Shown here in pieces: positions 1 through 12,197 of a stretch of DNA of 64,000 nt (position 1 is its first letter; each line of letters opens with the position of its first letter). The translations under genes and the position numbers were made by a program. The notes below the pieces were generated by a model. It was not told the DNA's origin. It was given only the letters and a program-made list of their open reading frames with translations, and did not search any database. The stretch covers positions 1 through 64,000 of the forward strand of contig VXAZ01001724.1 of assembly GCA_013399875.1 (NCBI GenBank), written 5' to 3'. This DNA comes from Gymnorhina tibicen. Taxonomy: Eukaryota; Chordata; Aves; Passeriformes; Artamidae.

Positions 1-665
1 CTGCACCCCTGCAGTCCCTGAGCGCTGGGCACACGTGGCCGGTGGCTGCCGGTGGCCGCGCCGGTGGCCGCGTCCCCGCTCCTGGCAGGAGCCCCCGAGG
101 GTGCTGCCGGCAGCTCGGGGCTCCTGGCCTTGGCCGCTGTCCTGTGCCACCCCGAGGGGGGGCAATGCCACCCTCGCAGATTCATCCCAGGACAGAGAAG
201 TGGTCTTGGAAACGAAGGCCTCATGTTGGCATAAGGTGTTCGCTGGGTTTTTCATTGCTTTTAGTTAAGAGCTGGGATTTTTGTTGTTCAGGGAAACAGC
301 AAGGCCAGATAATCTGCTCTTCGTTTAGGAATGCTCATCAGGAATAAACATCACTATATTTCTCCCTTTTTTCTTAAGAGATACAACCCAGCCTCTGTGC
401 CTGAGCTGGTAGAGTGGGATATGGGATATGTTCTAGGCCAAAGTTTGATTCTAGCATTCCTATAACAATTACTTCGATTTAATACCAGTTTCTTGTTGCT
501 CTGAGGGGCCATCACTTGGCATGGAGGGTGATGACCCTTTGAAAGGGCAGCCTGAGAATAAATCATAAACCCAAACCTCAGTTGTCTTGCAGCCCCACTG
601 AGAGAGGGAAACATCAGGGAGGTGAGTGGCTACCAGGTTTGGGGGAAATCTCCCCCAGTTGGATT

Positions 666-1027
666 GCTTAGCCTGGAGGAGGCTCAGGGGGGACCTCACT
701 GCTCCCCACAACTCCTGACAGGAGGGGCAGTGAGGGGGGGTCGGGCTCTGCTGCCGTGTCCCAAGGGAAAGGAGGAGAGGAAATGGCCTCAAACTGCACC
801 AGGGGAGGCTCAGGTTGGAGATTGGAAACAATTTTTCCCTGGCAGAGTGGTGAGGCCTTGGAATGAGCTGCCCAGGGAGGTGGTGGAGTCGCTGTCTGTG
901 GGAGTGTTCAGGAGCAGTCTGGGTGTGGCCCTTGGGGACAGGGTTTGGGGCGATGCTGGTGCTGCTGGGGTGGGACTGGATGATCCCGAAGGGCTTTTCC
1001 AGCCCTGCTAATTCAGTGATTCTGTGA
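666..1027 (+). mobile_element. CR1 LINE, 5'-truncated (older, type C-like)
   Basis: Begins GCTTAGCCTGGAGGAGGCTC (the CR1 coding end SLEKRRL-type region), passes GGTGAGGCCTTGGAATGAGC and ends CTTTTCCAGCCCTG then ATTCAGTGATTCTGTG, the 8-bp CR1 tail. Confidence 0.9.
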
Positions 1028-1418
1028 TGGCTGCGGCACTCGAACACCCAGGCCGGGTTTGACGGAGCTGTCTCCCCACGCTGCTCCTTCTCCTGGGCAC
1101 ACAGAGCGAGCAAGGCTGAGGCAGCATCGCCTGGAGTCGAGCTCCATCTGCCGGGAATTCCAGAGAGTCCCAGCAGCCACGGCACGCCGGGAGCCTGTTC
1201 CCTGCCATCCTGCCCTATCCCCGTCCAGAAGCCCCGCTCTTGGCAGGACTGGCCAGGCCGGGCTCCGAGCAGCCTCATCCTTCCCCCGCCACAGCCTCGC
1301 AGAGCCGAGCTGAAGCAGGAGCGGCCATGCCGTGCCTGGGGGAGTTCTGCTTCTGTGCTGCGGAATTGCACAGGTGGAACTCGCAGACTTAGAGATACCC
1401 TGAGTTAGAAGGATCCTG

Positions 1419-1945
1419 AGAATATCCTCAGTTAGGCACCCATCACAATCACCCAGTGCCACCCCTGGCCCTGCCCAGACCCCCCGCAACCCCAGCCTGG
1501 GCATCCCTGGCAGCGGTGCCCAAAGGCTCCTGGAGCTCTGGCAGCCTCGGGGCCGTGCCCATTCCCTGGGGAGCCTGGGCAGTGCCCAGCACCCTCTGGG
1601 GGAAGAACCTTTCCCTGATCTGCAGCCTGAGCCTGCCCTGGCCCAGCTCCAGCCGCTCCCTGGCTGCTGTCCCTGTCCCTGTCCCAGGGAGCAGAGATCG
1701 GAGCTGCCCCTTGGGAGGGAGCTGCAGCCCCTGCTCAATCTCCTCTCAGTCTCCTTTTCTCCAGCTCAAACAAGCCAAAGTCTCTCAGTTGCTCCTCGTG
1801 TGGCCCCTCCAGACCCTTCCCCATCTTTGTATCCGTCCTCTGGACACTCTGGAAGAGCTTTAAATCCTTCTCACATTGCGGTGCCCGAAGCTGTCCCCAG
1901 GACTGGAGGTGAGGCGGCCCCAGCCCAGAGCAGAGCTGGGACCTT
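1419..1945 (-). mobile_element. CR1 LINE, type B, about 0.5 kb
   Basis: Degraded 3' end at the left (GAATATCCTCAGTTAG), then CACCCAGTGCCACCCCTGGC, the GTGCCCAAAGGCTCCTGGAG block, CAGTCTCCTTTTCTCCAGC and a tail end reading CCCAGGACTGGAGGTGAGGC. Confidence 0.92.
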
Positions 1946-2489
1946 TGCAGCCCCCAAGCGTGTTCAGCTTAGAAGGAGCCATTCTCATCCTCTGCCCCAA
2001 ATGTTTTTAGCGATGCCATCTGTACAGTTTGTGTTTAACATTTCAAGAGGGTGTGGTAACAGCCAAGATTTATTTTGTTCCCAGGGCCTGTGTCCATGAC
2101 AGTCGTGGCCTCTGCCTCTTTCCCCCGTTAATTCCCTCTCGTCTCCTACAGGGAAAAATGATTTCTTCTTCCACCCACCCCAGCTCAGCCATTCTCCAGG
2201 AAGACCTGAGTCAGATGTTTGGTACCCAAACCAAATACCTGAGGAAGGTGGGGAAGAGGGAGACAATTGCTGGAGGGAGACACACAGTTACTGAACCAGC
2301 CTAATGTAAACAAGATCTAAAGCAAGAGTTCAAAGTTATTAAAACTAGGGGAAAATGCCAAAGAAGGAAATTCTTCTCCGTTCAGTCACCCAGCTCTGGA
2401 GCCAATGAAACCTGCTTCACTATTCCTGAAAGATGATATATGGATGTGTTTTTATAGTGGAGACAGCAATAACAACAACCTCCCCTCCG

Positions 2490-2645
2490 TGAACCTTTTC
2501 ATCCACGGAGCTCAAAGGGCTTCTCCGAGATCAGTGTCACTCATGCAAGGAGGAAACTGAGGCACAGGAAGGGAGGGATTTTGCTCCAGCAAGTGGAGAA
2601 GCTGGGGATAAACCCTGAGTTAGGTACAATCTGTGCTAAGATGCA
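2490..2645 (-). mobile_element. MIR-like ancient SINE fragment
   Basis: The + strand carries AGGAAACTGAGGCACAGGAA, then a segment ending CAAGTGGAGAAGCTGGGGAT plus AAACCCTGAGTT. This matches, in order, the reverse complement of the MIR core (CTGTGCCTCAGTTTCCTC) and of its part around the region reading as variable-length TGGCAGAGCTGGGATTCAAA. MIR-type CORE-SINEs are old enough to be shared by all amniotes. Recognition is by eye. Confidence 0.6.
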
Positions 2646-4383
2646 TCACTCAGCAAAGAAGAAGGCATAAAACTCCATCCACGGGAGTGGATGAGTATGT
2701 GAGTGTGTGAGCGGTGGGACATGGTTTTTTTTTTCCACCTGAGCAATTGAATTCAGAGAAAAGCTGAGCAGCAGCTGTGAGAAAACGAGGTTATCCTCCT
2801 CCTTGTGTTATTTGCCTCCCTCAGCATCACAGAACAAAACCTAATTCCTAGGATGGTTTAGCTCTGACACATTGGTTTTATCAGGGATAGAAAAAAGCAT
2901 TCAGGAGTTTTTGGGTTGTTTTGGTTTTGGTTTTTTTTTTCCCCCCCAGCTTTTTACAACTGGAGGAGCCACAATTTGGAGACTGTTCTTGCAGCTTTTT
3001 TAATAGGCAGTGAAAAACCTCATTCTCTCAACAGAAGTGGGTTTTGTCTCCTGGAGCTTTTTTCTGTTCCCTAATTGCAATATCCACCTGGGAGACTGGA
3101 AATACAATTTTGCTTGTTTAAAGATTTGGAATAAATCTGACCTCTCGCTTGTCCCCTCTTCTCCCCCAACTCCCTCTTCCCTGCTGTGCCACTGAAACCA
3201 TCTTTGTGCAGCAGGCAAATCTCAATATCCCTGTCGGCGTTACTGCAAACGGGCACAAAAATGCCCCTCACAGAAGTGTCTGGAGGGGTCTCTCTCTTCC
3301 CCCCACTCTTTTCTGAGAGCTCTGTAGTCGTGGAAGTGACAAAATTCACCACCCACAGAGAGGGGACTCCATGAGAGACTAGTTTCTCATCTTTAGTGGA
3401 ACCACACTGGCTGAGGGAACACTTGGAAACTTCTTGACCATAACACGCGGTGTCTCAATGAGAATTAAGGGGCATGGAAGACTTCAGGAAGCTGAAAATG
3501 TCCAGCTTGGCCATGGGACACTGAGAAAGGAGACAAATATTTTCCAGCATGTGGCTGAAGACCCAAGGAAGCTGGGCAGTACACAGAAGGATCCCAAAAA
3601 GCAACTCAGACTCATGGGATCACACTGGGAAAGGCACTGCAAGGTAAAATATCTGCACCTTTAATATCTTAGGGGGCTGCAAGGTCACCCAGGTGACCCC
3701 GTGGGGTCGCAGCCAGGGTCTGGACAGCACCGAAAATTAACCAAAATCCCTGGATCTCACACCTGGGGCTGCTTGGAAATCCTTGGGATGGGCTGTGGTG
3801 CTGACTCGCCCCAACCTTGCCGTGCTGCTTCCACAGAGTGAGGATCCTGGAAGGGCCAGCACTCCCAGGACTGGCAGGCTCCAGCCTCTGGCAGCAAAGA
3901 TCCTTCAGGTTCCATCCTTTGCAAAAAGCTGCCACTGAACAATTTTTCAGGGCCACGCTGACAGGTGTTTGCCACGTGCAGAAAGTTTTGATTTTCCGTC
4001 CTAAAATAGAACACCTTCCGCTCATCCAGCCCCAAAATCGTAATTGCCGTGGGATGGACACGCTGGCGTTGGACTGGCTGGGATCACACATCCCTCAAAG
4101 TTGCCTGTGCCGGGCTGACATCTCGGTGCTCCTGGTCTGCAGGAAGCCAGAGAAATAGCAAAAGGGGAGGGAACAGAATTGAAAAAGAAAGGGAAGATTT
4201 TCTTCCCCCCTCCACAAATTTAGCAACAGCTTTATGGGGCAAAAATGAAACTGGAAACATTCCTGTGTAAAATAACCTTGTTTAAGAGCAGCTCATTTCA
4301 GAGAGGAAGGGTGAAGTTTGCCACAGGAGCTTCATGCAGGGATTTTGCTGTTTCATTAAAAATTCACTGAAAATGCACCGATT

Positions 4384-4428
4384 TTCAAGGAATTTCAGGT
4401 CCCTTCCAACCCAAACCGTGATTCTGTG
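4384..4428 (+). mobile_element. CR1 3'-end scrap, type A
   Basis: Only AGGTCCCTTCCAACCCAAAC followed by CGTGATTCTGTG remains. Confidence 0.75.
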
Positions 4429-6244
4429 AGCTGGGAGGTCTGGGTCCCGAGGGATTCTGGTGTGAGAAAACAGGGTGTCTTGGGGTGACTTTATGCTGTT
4501 GTATCCCCTATCACTGCTCTATGCCCAGACATGATTCCTGAGCCTTTCTATGCCTTTAAAACTGGATGCAAGAGACAGAGAAAAAACTGAGCGAACTTTT
4601 CCAAACAGTTTGTGTTTCAAGGACACAGAGATTAGCTGCTGCTGCGGCTGAGGAGCAGGGAGGCACTGCTTCTTGCTTTTCAGTCAGCTTTTTGGCTCTG
4701 TTTCTTCGGAGAGGGATAGAGAGTTGAGTTTTTTTTCTCTTGGGACTTCAGCTTTTTCCCTTCTTCTCTTTTGGACTTGTTCAGAACACCAGAACATCAG
4801 AACCCCATCAGGGGACCTTCCACCGGCCTGGAGGGGGGCCCCCCACGCCAACCCAGCTCTGAGGAGGAGGAGAGAGACCACACCCACAGAAGGACTCTAA
4901 AATCTTTCAGGTTTTCTCTCCAGAGCGAGAGATTTTGTTATTTAGCATTATTATTATTATTATTTTCCTGTGTGTTTGTTAAATAAATAGTTTTTATTTT
5001 CTCCTTCACTTTCCTCCGAGGAAAATTTGTTTTTTCCCGAACCCGATTGAGGAGAGGGAAATACTCCACACAGGGAAATAAATGGCAGTGAACACCCAGC
5101 AGGAATAAACCCGAGGATGCTGTGAAGCGCTTCCAGAGAGCTCCCGAGGAGCTGTGCCTGCGTCTCTGCCCTGCTCACAGGATGTGTCAAGTGTAAGTTT
5201 GCCACTGAATCCTCCCCAGAAAAGCTACAGCTGTTCCTGTTTTGAGGCATTTGGAAGTAGAACAGCCAGAGGCGCTTTTTGCGTGCTCCAGGAAACAATT
5301 CTGTGTCGGCAGGGAGCAGGTTCCCTCTCTTTTGCCAGCCTCCCTTCCCTCAGGAAGGAGCGTTTTCGAAAGCCCTCAGCGCAGAGCTGCCCCCTCCCTG
5401 CTCGGAGAGCAAGCTGTGTTGGAAATCTGTCTATTAGATTTTCTCCCTAAATTGTTTTATCCTCCTCTCAAAAAACCCAAACAATTCCCAGACAGTGACT
5501 CGTGCTGACTAATCCGGTCTGGGAGACTTCTAGGTGTCCCTGTAACCTAAAACCAGCAAACAAGCTTCCTAATTCAGTAGCTAGACATTCCAATGGGGAC
5601 CTGGAGGTTCTGGGCTTTTATTTTCCTTCTCCTCAGGGTTAAACGCGCTTTTATCTGCGCTGTGCCTCCCTCCCCCAGCAGGCAGGAGCTGGGATGAGCT
5701 GGAATTCGGACATTCCTTTCCTGCCTACACTTAAAAGTCCTGCTCCACGGGGCATCCCGGTGGCAAAGTGATTGTGAGCCCTCGACGAAGGTAAAAACAG
5801 GGAGCCAAGGTGTTGTTTTCCCAAGGAGATGATGGGGGTGCCTGGAGTGATAATTGAGATGTTCCCGAGTCACCTCGCAGCCCTGTAAGAAACTCGGCGC
5901 TGCAAAAAGGTGCGGGGGACAAAGGAAAATTGTGTTTTTGGCCCTTTTACAGTGCTGGGCTGAGTCACATTTCTGTCATGTCTGGAAACCGCAGGGCCAT
6001 TAGCAGCCCCTGCAGCCGGACGGTTGCAGCAGCGACAGATTTCCGAGCTCTGAAGGTTGGGAACAGGCTGTGTCTGGGAGCAGATAATGCAGTTTATTGT
6101 CTGCTCTGTGGCCACACACGCTGAGCCGGGAACCGGCGTCCCGGGCCCGCTCGGGAAAAGGGATCTCGCTCCTGCCCCGCGCATCCGGGCGTGGTGTGGA
6201 GCCCCCGGGAACGGGGAGAAGCCGCGTGCACCCAAGGACACGCA

Positions 6245-6655
6245 CCTGGGTTCTTTTTCCAGGGGCTGGACACACACCTGGGGTATTTATCCAGGACACC
6301 TGTGTGGAGCTGGACACGCAACTGGGTTATTTTCCCAGGACATCTCTGTGGAGCTGGACACAAACCTGGGTTATTTATCCAGGAGCTGGACACAGACCTG
6401 GGTTATTTTTCCAGGACATCCCTGTGAATTTGGGCACACACCTGGGTTATTTATCCAGGACATCCCTGTGAATTTGGGCACACACCTCGGTTATTTTTCC
6501 AGGACATCCCTGTGAATTTGGACACACACCTGGGTTATTTATCCAGGACATCCTTGTGAATTTGGGCACACACCTGGGTTATTTATCCAGGACATCCCTG
6601 TGAATTTGGGCACACACCTGGGTTATTTTTCCAGGACACCTGTGTGGAGCTGGAT
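6245..6655. repeat. 44-bp minisatellite, about ten units
   Basis: Tandem units beginning CCTGGGTTATTT and containing CCAGGACATCCCTGTG. Unit starts at 6245, 6277, 6321, 6365, 6397, 6441, 6485, 6529, 6573 and 6617 give spacings of 32, 44, 44, 32 and then 44 throughout. The two 32-bp units lack the same 12 bases. The open frames across it are by-products. Confidence 0.95.
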
Positions 6656-7919
6656 GGTGCCTTGAGGGCTGATGGTGCTTAATGAGCCCTCACTGCACAA
6701 GTCAAAGGCAGCCGTGTGGGAGAACACCCCAGACAGTGGCCTTTGTAATTAAAGCTCATTAGAAGCTGGGTGTGAAGTGCCACAAGAAGTCAACAACGTT
6801 TTGCATTCACCCTCGGCAGCCCCTCCCCTCACCACCAGCAGCCTCCAGCCTCGGTCTTCATCACCTTCTGTGCCCTTTCCTCCTCCTCCCTCTCGAGCAG
6901 CCACAGGGGGAGGGTTGAGCTGGACGTTCCCAGTTGCCCAAACTGGTGTGGTGGAGTCACCTTTGGGTCCCAGAGGGCTGCCCTGTCTTCCCGTGGGATC
7001 TCAGCTCCCTCTTTTCCAGCTGCCCTGGGCAGGGAGGAAGGCAGAGAGGCAGGAGAGGGAGCTGCCCCTGCTCCCTCCCCTCACCCAGCGGCGAGCGGGT
7101 GCCGCTGGTCTGGAATGGCACAACCACTCTGGAAACTTGGGGATTTGGGATAGGAGGGACTCTCCTCAGCCCAGCTGAGGCAAGGAAGGGAGTCACAGCC
7201 TTCCCCACAAGGACAGGCAGTGGGATCCGTGGGTCTGCTCAAAGTGGCCGTGCCAATCTGACGCCTTCCCTTCCTCTCCACAACCCGAACTCTGCTGCTC
7301 CATCCTCTGCCCAGTCCCCAAAACCCAGCAGCCTGCTCTTTTCTCTGCCCACTCTTCAAACCCCAGCAGCAAATATTTCTGCTGAGGTGCCCTTGGGTGT
7401 CATATTTTTGGGTTTGTTTTGACTGTCGATATTTGCGGCTTCTCTTCCCGCGCGTCAAAACCAGAGACAAAATAAACGCGTGCTCCGCCTCATCGCCCAC
7501 CTCGAGAGAAGCGCTCTTGGCTTTCACGGGGCTAGGGGAGGAGTCTGTAGGGGAATCCTTTCAAAAATATAAGTGCAATATTTTAGGGTCCTGCTGGAGA
7601 GACATGTCAGGAGGCCACGGGGAGCAGAGTAAGCAGGAAGCCCGTCAGAGGTGGGGGTGCCAACATTTCTGCCTCTAAGGAGGCACCCGGAATTCGGTCA
7701 CTGCTTTCTTTTCGTGTTTTGGCCCTAATTTTAATTAGATAATATGGATCGTGGTTTGAGAGGTGGAGGGTCACTCTGCGAGCTGTCAGAAGAAAAACGC
7801 ACCTTTAATACTTTGCTTTGTAGCTGGTTTTTCCCTTTTTTCGCTGAGAGGAGCAGCTGAAAGCCAACCCTTGCATATATAAATGACATCTATAAATTAT
7901 ATAGGTAATATATAACAAC

Positions 7920-8006
7920 CTGGAAGGTTCCCTGCCCATGGCAGGGGACTTGGAACTGGGAGATCTTTAATGTCCCGTCCAACCCAAACCATTCTGTGAT
8001 TCGCTG
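7920..8006 (+). mobile_element. CR1 3'-end fragment, type A
   Basis: CCTGCCCATGGCAGGGGACT, then CCGTCCAACCCAAACCATTC and TGTGATTCGCTGATT tail. Confidence 0.85.
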
Positions 8007-8435
8007 ATTATCGTGGAGAAGGATAGTACTGAAAATTCCTTTAATATCATGCAGTATGTTGTGCAGGGCTAATGTTAGAATGCATTTTTTATATATCTTC
8101 ATATGCCTGGATACAGAGGTTTTCAAAATGAACTTGCAAGATATTTTTCTCATTTTGAAAGCTTAGCACACCCATAATAATATTTCATAAACACTTCTGT
8201 TTCATTATTTATTTAAGGAGAAAAAAACCCAAATCTTTTAAGTAACATGACCTTAAAAGCTGTTTTGGTGCTCCTCAAGGAAGGTTCAATCCATCAGCAG
8301 CAGAAAGGATCCAATTCAAGAAGGAAAAAATGAAGAAAAATAAGAGCTGTAGATGAATCTGAAATACTGAAATTTAATCAAAAAGCCAGGGATAAAATGC
8401 AATTATTGGACTTCTGTAGAAGCAGAATCTCATTT

Positions 8436-8640
8436 CATGGAGCCATGGAATGGTTTGGATTGGAAGGGACCTTCAACTCATCCAGTGCCACCCCTGCCAT
8501 GGCAGGGACACCTTCCACTGTCCCAGGCTGCTCCAAGCCCCAGTGTCCAGCCTGGCCTTGGGCACTGCCAGGGATCCAGGGGCAGCCACAGCTGCTCTGG
8601 GCACCCTGTGCCAGGGCCTCACTGAAAATTTCCCTCCTGC
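8436..8640 (-). mobile_element. CR1 LINE, type A, about 0.2 kb
   Basis: Starts CATGGAGCCATGGAATGGTT at its 3' end and runs through GGGATCCAGGGGCAGCCACA to CCAGGGCCTC. It sits just beyond the proposed RUNX1 poly(A) signal. Confidence 0.93.
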
Positions 8641-8877
8641 TCTGGTGTCCCATTGGATTTCAGGCCTTTCACCAGCTTACTCCACAGCAGGAAAATCCCA
8701 TTTTGGTAAAAAAGAAAGGACTCATTAAAAAAACAAAGCATGGAAACCCTTTTCCGATGTTGTGAGCGACACACGCTCAGCACCCTCTTCCCGATGGCTC
8801 CCTTTTCCCTGAGAGGGATTTTTTTTTTCTCCCTGCTAAAAGAACGCACCAGGCCCACGGGCAAACTTGTCAAACAT

Positions 8878-8883
8878 TTTATT
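8878..8883 (-). terminator. RUNX1: Candidate RUNX1 polyadenylation signal AATAAA
   Basis: On the minus strand the sequence reads GACAAATAAAATGTTTGAC, a canonical AATAAA followed within about 5-20 bases by TGTTTG and then GTGGGCCTGGTG, which suits a GU-rich downstream element. Cleavage would fall near 8855-8868. A further AATAAA at 8213-8208 (minus) lies in AT-rich sequence and could be a distal alternative. Confidence 0.55.
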
Positions 8884-8933
8884 TGTCATTCACACTAATT
8901 ATGATATTGAATTTACAGAGGAAACTGTGGTAC

Positions 8934-8963
8934 AAAGAAAGAAAGAAAGAAAAGAAAGAAAAG
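8934..8963. repeat. (GAAA)n microsatellite
   Basis: Short GAAA-rich run close to the putative end of the RUNX1 transcript. Confidence 0.85.
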
Positions 8964-9642
8964 TGTTCATCAGAACTACTGCAGCAGTCCAGCTGCTCTG
9001 TGTAGTTGCAATGAATTCTCCTGGGGTGCTGGACACAGCCATCCCTGTGGACAGCAAGAGGCTACCCTGGGGTGGTATCAAGAGATTCCTGGAGTGGGGG
9101 GGGGAAAAAATAAAATCTACTCTCTTCTCTCTTCCTATCTGGTTCCAAAAATCAGCAGCCACCCCCTGCCCTCCCTCCCTCCCCAGGAAGAAAAATCCCC
9201 AGCGATCAACCCCTCAAAAAGTCCCCAACTTGGTGGTTTCCCCTTGTGGAAAAGTTCAGCCTGGAAGGGAAAATGGGGCTGGTGCAGGATGCTGCAGCCT
9301 CTGTTTTGTAAACATAGCCAGAAAATGCTGAACAGATTCCCTTTGGTGCCACTCTGATGGGGCTGTGTCCCCCCTCAGCCTCACCACCTCACGTGGAAAT
9401 TTTGGTTTTAAAAAGAGCTGGAATTGTCCAACCCCGAATACCACAAATAACCCACAGATTGTTCTTTTTTTTGGTTTTTTTTTTTTTTTGGTTTTTTTTG
9501 CACGTTTTTTTTCTCCCCTACCACAAAAAAAAGTGAAGGATGTTGGATAGAGACCATGCTATAACTGTTTACAAAAGTGAATAAAATGTAGTTCCTCTTG
9601 AAGCCTAAAAAATAACTAACTGGAAAAAGAAATAAGTCTCAC

Positions 9643-9650
9643 TACAGTAT
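9643..9650 (-). promoter_or_regulatory. miR-144 8-mer seed match in RUNX1 3' UTR
   Basis: The minus strand reads ATACTGTA, an 8-mer match to the seed of miR-144, an erythroid microRNA. A weaker 7-mer of the same kind (TACTGTA) occurs near 13826-13832. An 8-mer in nearly 6 kb of UTR can arise by chance. Confidence 0.3.
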
Positions 9651-10410
9651 TTCAGCAAACACAAAGGTAAGCTCATTAAAAAACACAGAAAAATGAGAAA
9701 AATGCGGAGTAATTACAAGCACTAAATATCTGGGCTAGGAAGCTTCGGAAATCTATTTACAGACATAAATACAAGTAACTCTGGGGATGCAACCCTTGCA
9801 GGACGAGGAGGGAAAACGCCGAGCGGTTGGGACTGACCCAGCAAAGGGAACGAAAATCAAACGGGAAAACGTTCCAAGGCAGGAAAACGAGGCAGAGTTT
9901 TGCTCCGAGGACAGAAAACGGATCCACTTCTCCCTGAATTTCAAACACACCCATGGAAAAGGCCGCCCGGGAAGCAGCAGGGAATGTTTCAAGAGCGCAG
10001 GGAATTCGGGACGCTTTGGAGGAGAGGATTTCTCTCCTTCCCGGCAGCGAATTTGGCATCGTCCTACAAATCAAACCCTTCGCAGCACGGACGCTCTCTG
10101 CATCCTCTTCTCCCCGCACTAAAGCTCCTCTCCAACGCCCTGGGAGCGAGCAGGAGCTCTTAAATGAGTTTAAATGTTGTTGGAGAGGGAAATATTTGTC
10201 CTCAAAGCCAGCAAAAATTTACCCTGAAGATGTTTGACGTGGACGAGGAGTTTTGTCTTGTGAAAGGAGCACCCAAGCTGAGAGTTAGGACTGCCATGAG
10301 CTGAATTTTGGGAGGGCAAGGTACCTAAAGCCCTCTGCTGACTGCAGGTCCGGAGCAGAAGCACAATAATTCTGTTTCTTCTGATTCCATTCAGCTCCCG
10401 GGATGATAAA

Positions 10411-10440
10411 ACTATATAAATATATATATATATATGATAT
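10411..10440. repeat. (TA)n microsatellite
   Basis: Alternating TA run in the putative 3' UTR. Confidence 0.85.
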
Positions 10441-11177
10441 TCATATAAAAATAGATACTTGTACACTCTGATTTGGAGATGGGGATGGGGGAAATCTTTT
10501 ATCCAAATGTCTTTTTTTTCCTGGCTGTTAGGTGCTCCTAAGACACAAGGGGAAAGTCGTGAGAGCATTTTCACAGCCTCGGAAAACTTTGCCATCCTTT
10601 AGTGATGGCTACAAAACCAAATATTGGAGTAAACTGTGGTTTTTCATGAGTGAATACACTGAAACCTACAGTGATTAAACAGATTAATCACCAGGGAGAA
10701 CGAACTTGCATTTTCCTTTCCTCTGCAGTGCTGGACGTACCCAGAGAGGTTGGACTCCAAAATTTGGTTGCTGGCAATAATCCCATGGGGAGCACTGGGA
10801 AATCCCAGGGAAGTGTCGCTAAGGACACAGGGAAACGTGGTGGTGACCACTTCTGTATTTCCTCCTCCTGCTCACACCAGGGAGAGCCAAATTAAACCTC
10901 ACCTTTAGGGTGAGAGGAGACAAAGTAGAAGCACAGACATAAGAAATGTTTGATTTAGGGTCTGAGCTCCAGGCTGAGAGGTGCCAGCTCCCCGTTCCTG
11001 TGAATCCCTGATTTTTTTAGCTTCCCAAGTTGGGTGGGTTTCAATCCTGGGGGCTAAAAGGGGCAAAGGGCTGGAGCAGGAAGGAGGCTGTGGTGTCCCA
11101 CAGGCCTGGAGTGTGGTGACCACCCTGACCTCGCCTCGGTGACCACAACAACCTCACTTCTGCCACTGGGCTGAACT

Positions 11178-11520
11178 CATGGAATCATCAAATCCTGGAA
11201 TGGTTTGGCTTGGAGGGACCTTAAAGCCCACCCAGTGCCACCCCTGCCATGGCAGGGACACCTCCCACTGTCCCAGGCTGCTCCAAGCCCCAGTGTCCAG
11301 CCTGGCCTCGGGCACTGCCAGGGATCCAGGGGCAGCCACAGCTGCTCTGGGCACCCTGTGCCAGGACCTCACAAATCTCATGGGGATGAATTTATCCCAA
11401 ATATCCCATCTAACCCTGTCCTCCTTCAGCTTAACACCACCCCCCTTGTCCTGTCACTCCCTGCTTTCGTTAAAATTCCCTCTCCAGGTCACCTGGCCCT
11501 TCCTGGCTCCTCCAAGCTCC
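11178..11520 (-). mobile_element. CR1 LINE, type A, inside RUNX1 3' UTR
   Basis: TCATGGAATCATCAAATCCTG at the 3' end (left), the full GGCAGCCACAGCTGCTCTGG block, then ATCCCATCTAACCCTGTCCT and a CTCTCCAGGTCACCTGGC end. It is in sense orientation to RUNX1. Confidence 0.93.
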
Positions 11521-12068
11521 TCTCCTCTCCTCCCCCTGCTGTGTTTCCACTCCCAGCTCCGGGCACTTTGGTGGTCCAGTCACAAGGCAGATGTGAGAGC
11601 TGTAATCCATTATGATTTTAATTGAGAGCCGTAATAAATTAGGATTTGCATCGCACAGAATGTGTTGGATGGAGTCTGCACGGATGGATTCTGCGAGAGA
11701 GCTGCTGCTCAGTGATGAGGGACTTTTTTTTTTTGGCTGCTGAAGAGGTGAGAGTCCAACTATGGAAATGCTAGAACAGGGAGGGGGAGGTCTCTGTATT
11801 TCTATATTCAGCAGGGCCTCCAGGCTTTCAAAATATAATTTTTAGTATTCTGATAGAATTTGGATGTTTTCTGCTTTTTTTTTTTTTGTTGTTGTTCAGA
11901 GCAAACTCTGGAAAACCGTAAAGGATGGCCCATTAAATGAAAAGCACAGGGCCGTGTGTTTTAACAAGAAAATTTTGGGCTTTTGCTGAGGCCTCTTGAA
12001 ACACTCCCTGTTTTCTGCACAAAAGCGACCTTATTGACAATGGAAATTCTTCGATTCTTTTCAGTACC

Positions 12069-12075
12069 AAAGTGC
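12069..12075 (-). promoter_or_regulatory. miR-17/20/106 family seed match in RUNX1 3' UTR
   Basis: The minus strand reads TGCAGTAGCACTTTGG; GCACTTT matches seed positions 2-8, the next G pairs with position 1, and the TGCAGTA to the 5' side adds partial 3' pairing. The miR-17-5p/20a/106a group is known to repress AML1/RUNX1 in mammals. Confidence 0.45.
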
Positions 12076-12119
12076 TACTGCATCCGACTCAAACAAAGAA
12101 GCAAAATCATATATATATA

Positions 12120-12155
<36 letters not shown>

Positions 12156-12197
12156 TAAAAAAAAAAAGGTTTTAAAAAAAACACCCTTTTTTTGTGC

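Larger units (their letters stand above)
1..8859. other. Intergenic DNA downstream of RUNX1
   Basis: No coding exon, RNA gene or promoter was recognised. The stretch has CR1 copies, a minisatellite and a MIR-like fragment. Nothing recognisable lies in 1-665, 1028-1418, 1946-2450, 2650-4383, 4429-6244, 6656-7919 and 8010-8435. The first 110 bases are GC-rich with short CCGGTGGC repeats; 7425-7525 is locally CpG-rich; 4951-4969 is an (ATT)n run. Confidence 0.6.

Noticed and set aside
6057..6515. A repeat protein with LGYFSRTSL-like units
   Set aside because: By-product of the 44-bp minisatellite.
6245..6655. CRISPR-like direct repeats
   Set aside because: The whole unit repeats with no unique spacers, and the genome is vertebrate.
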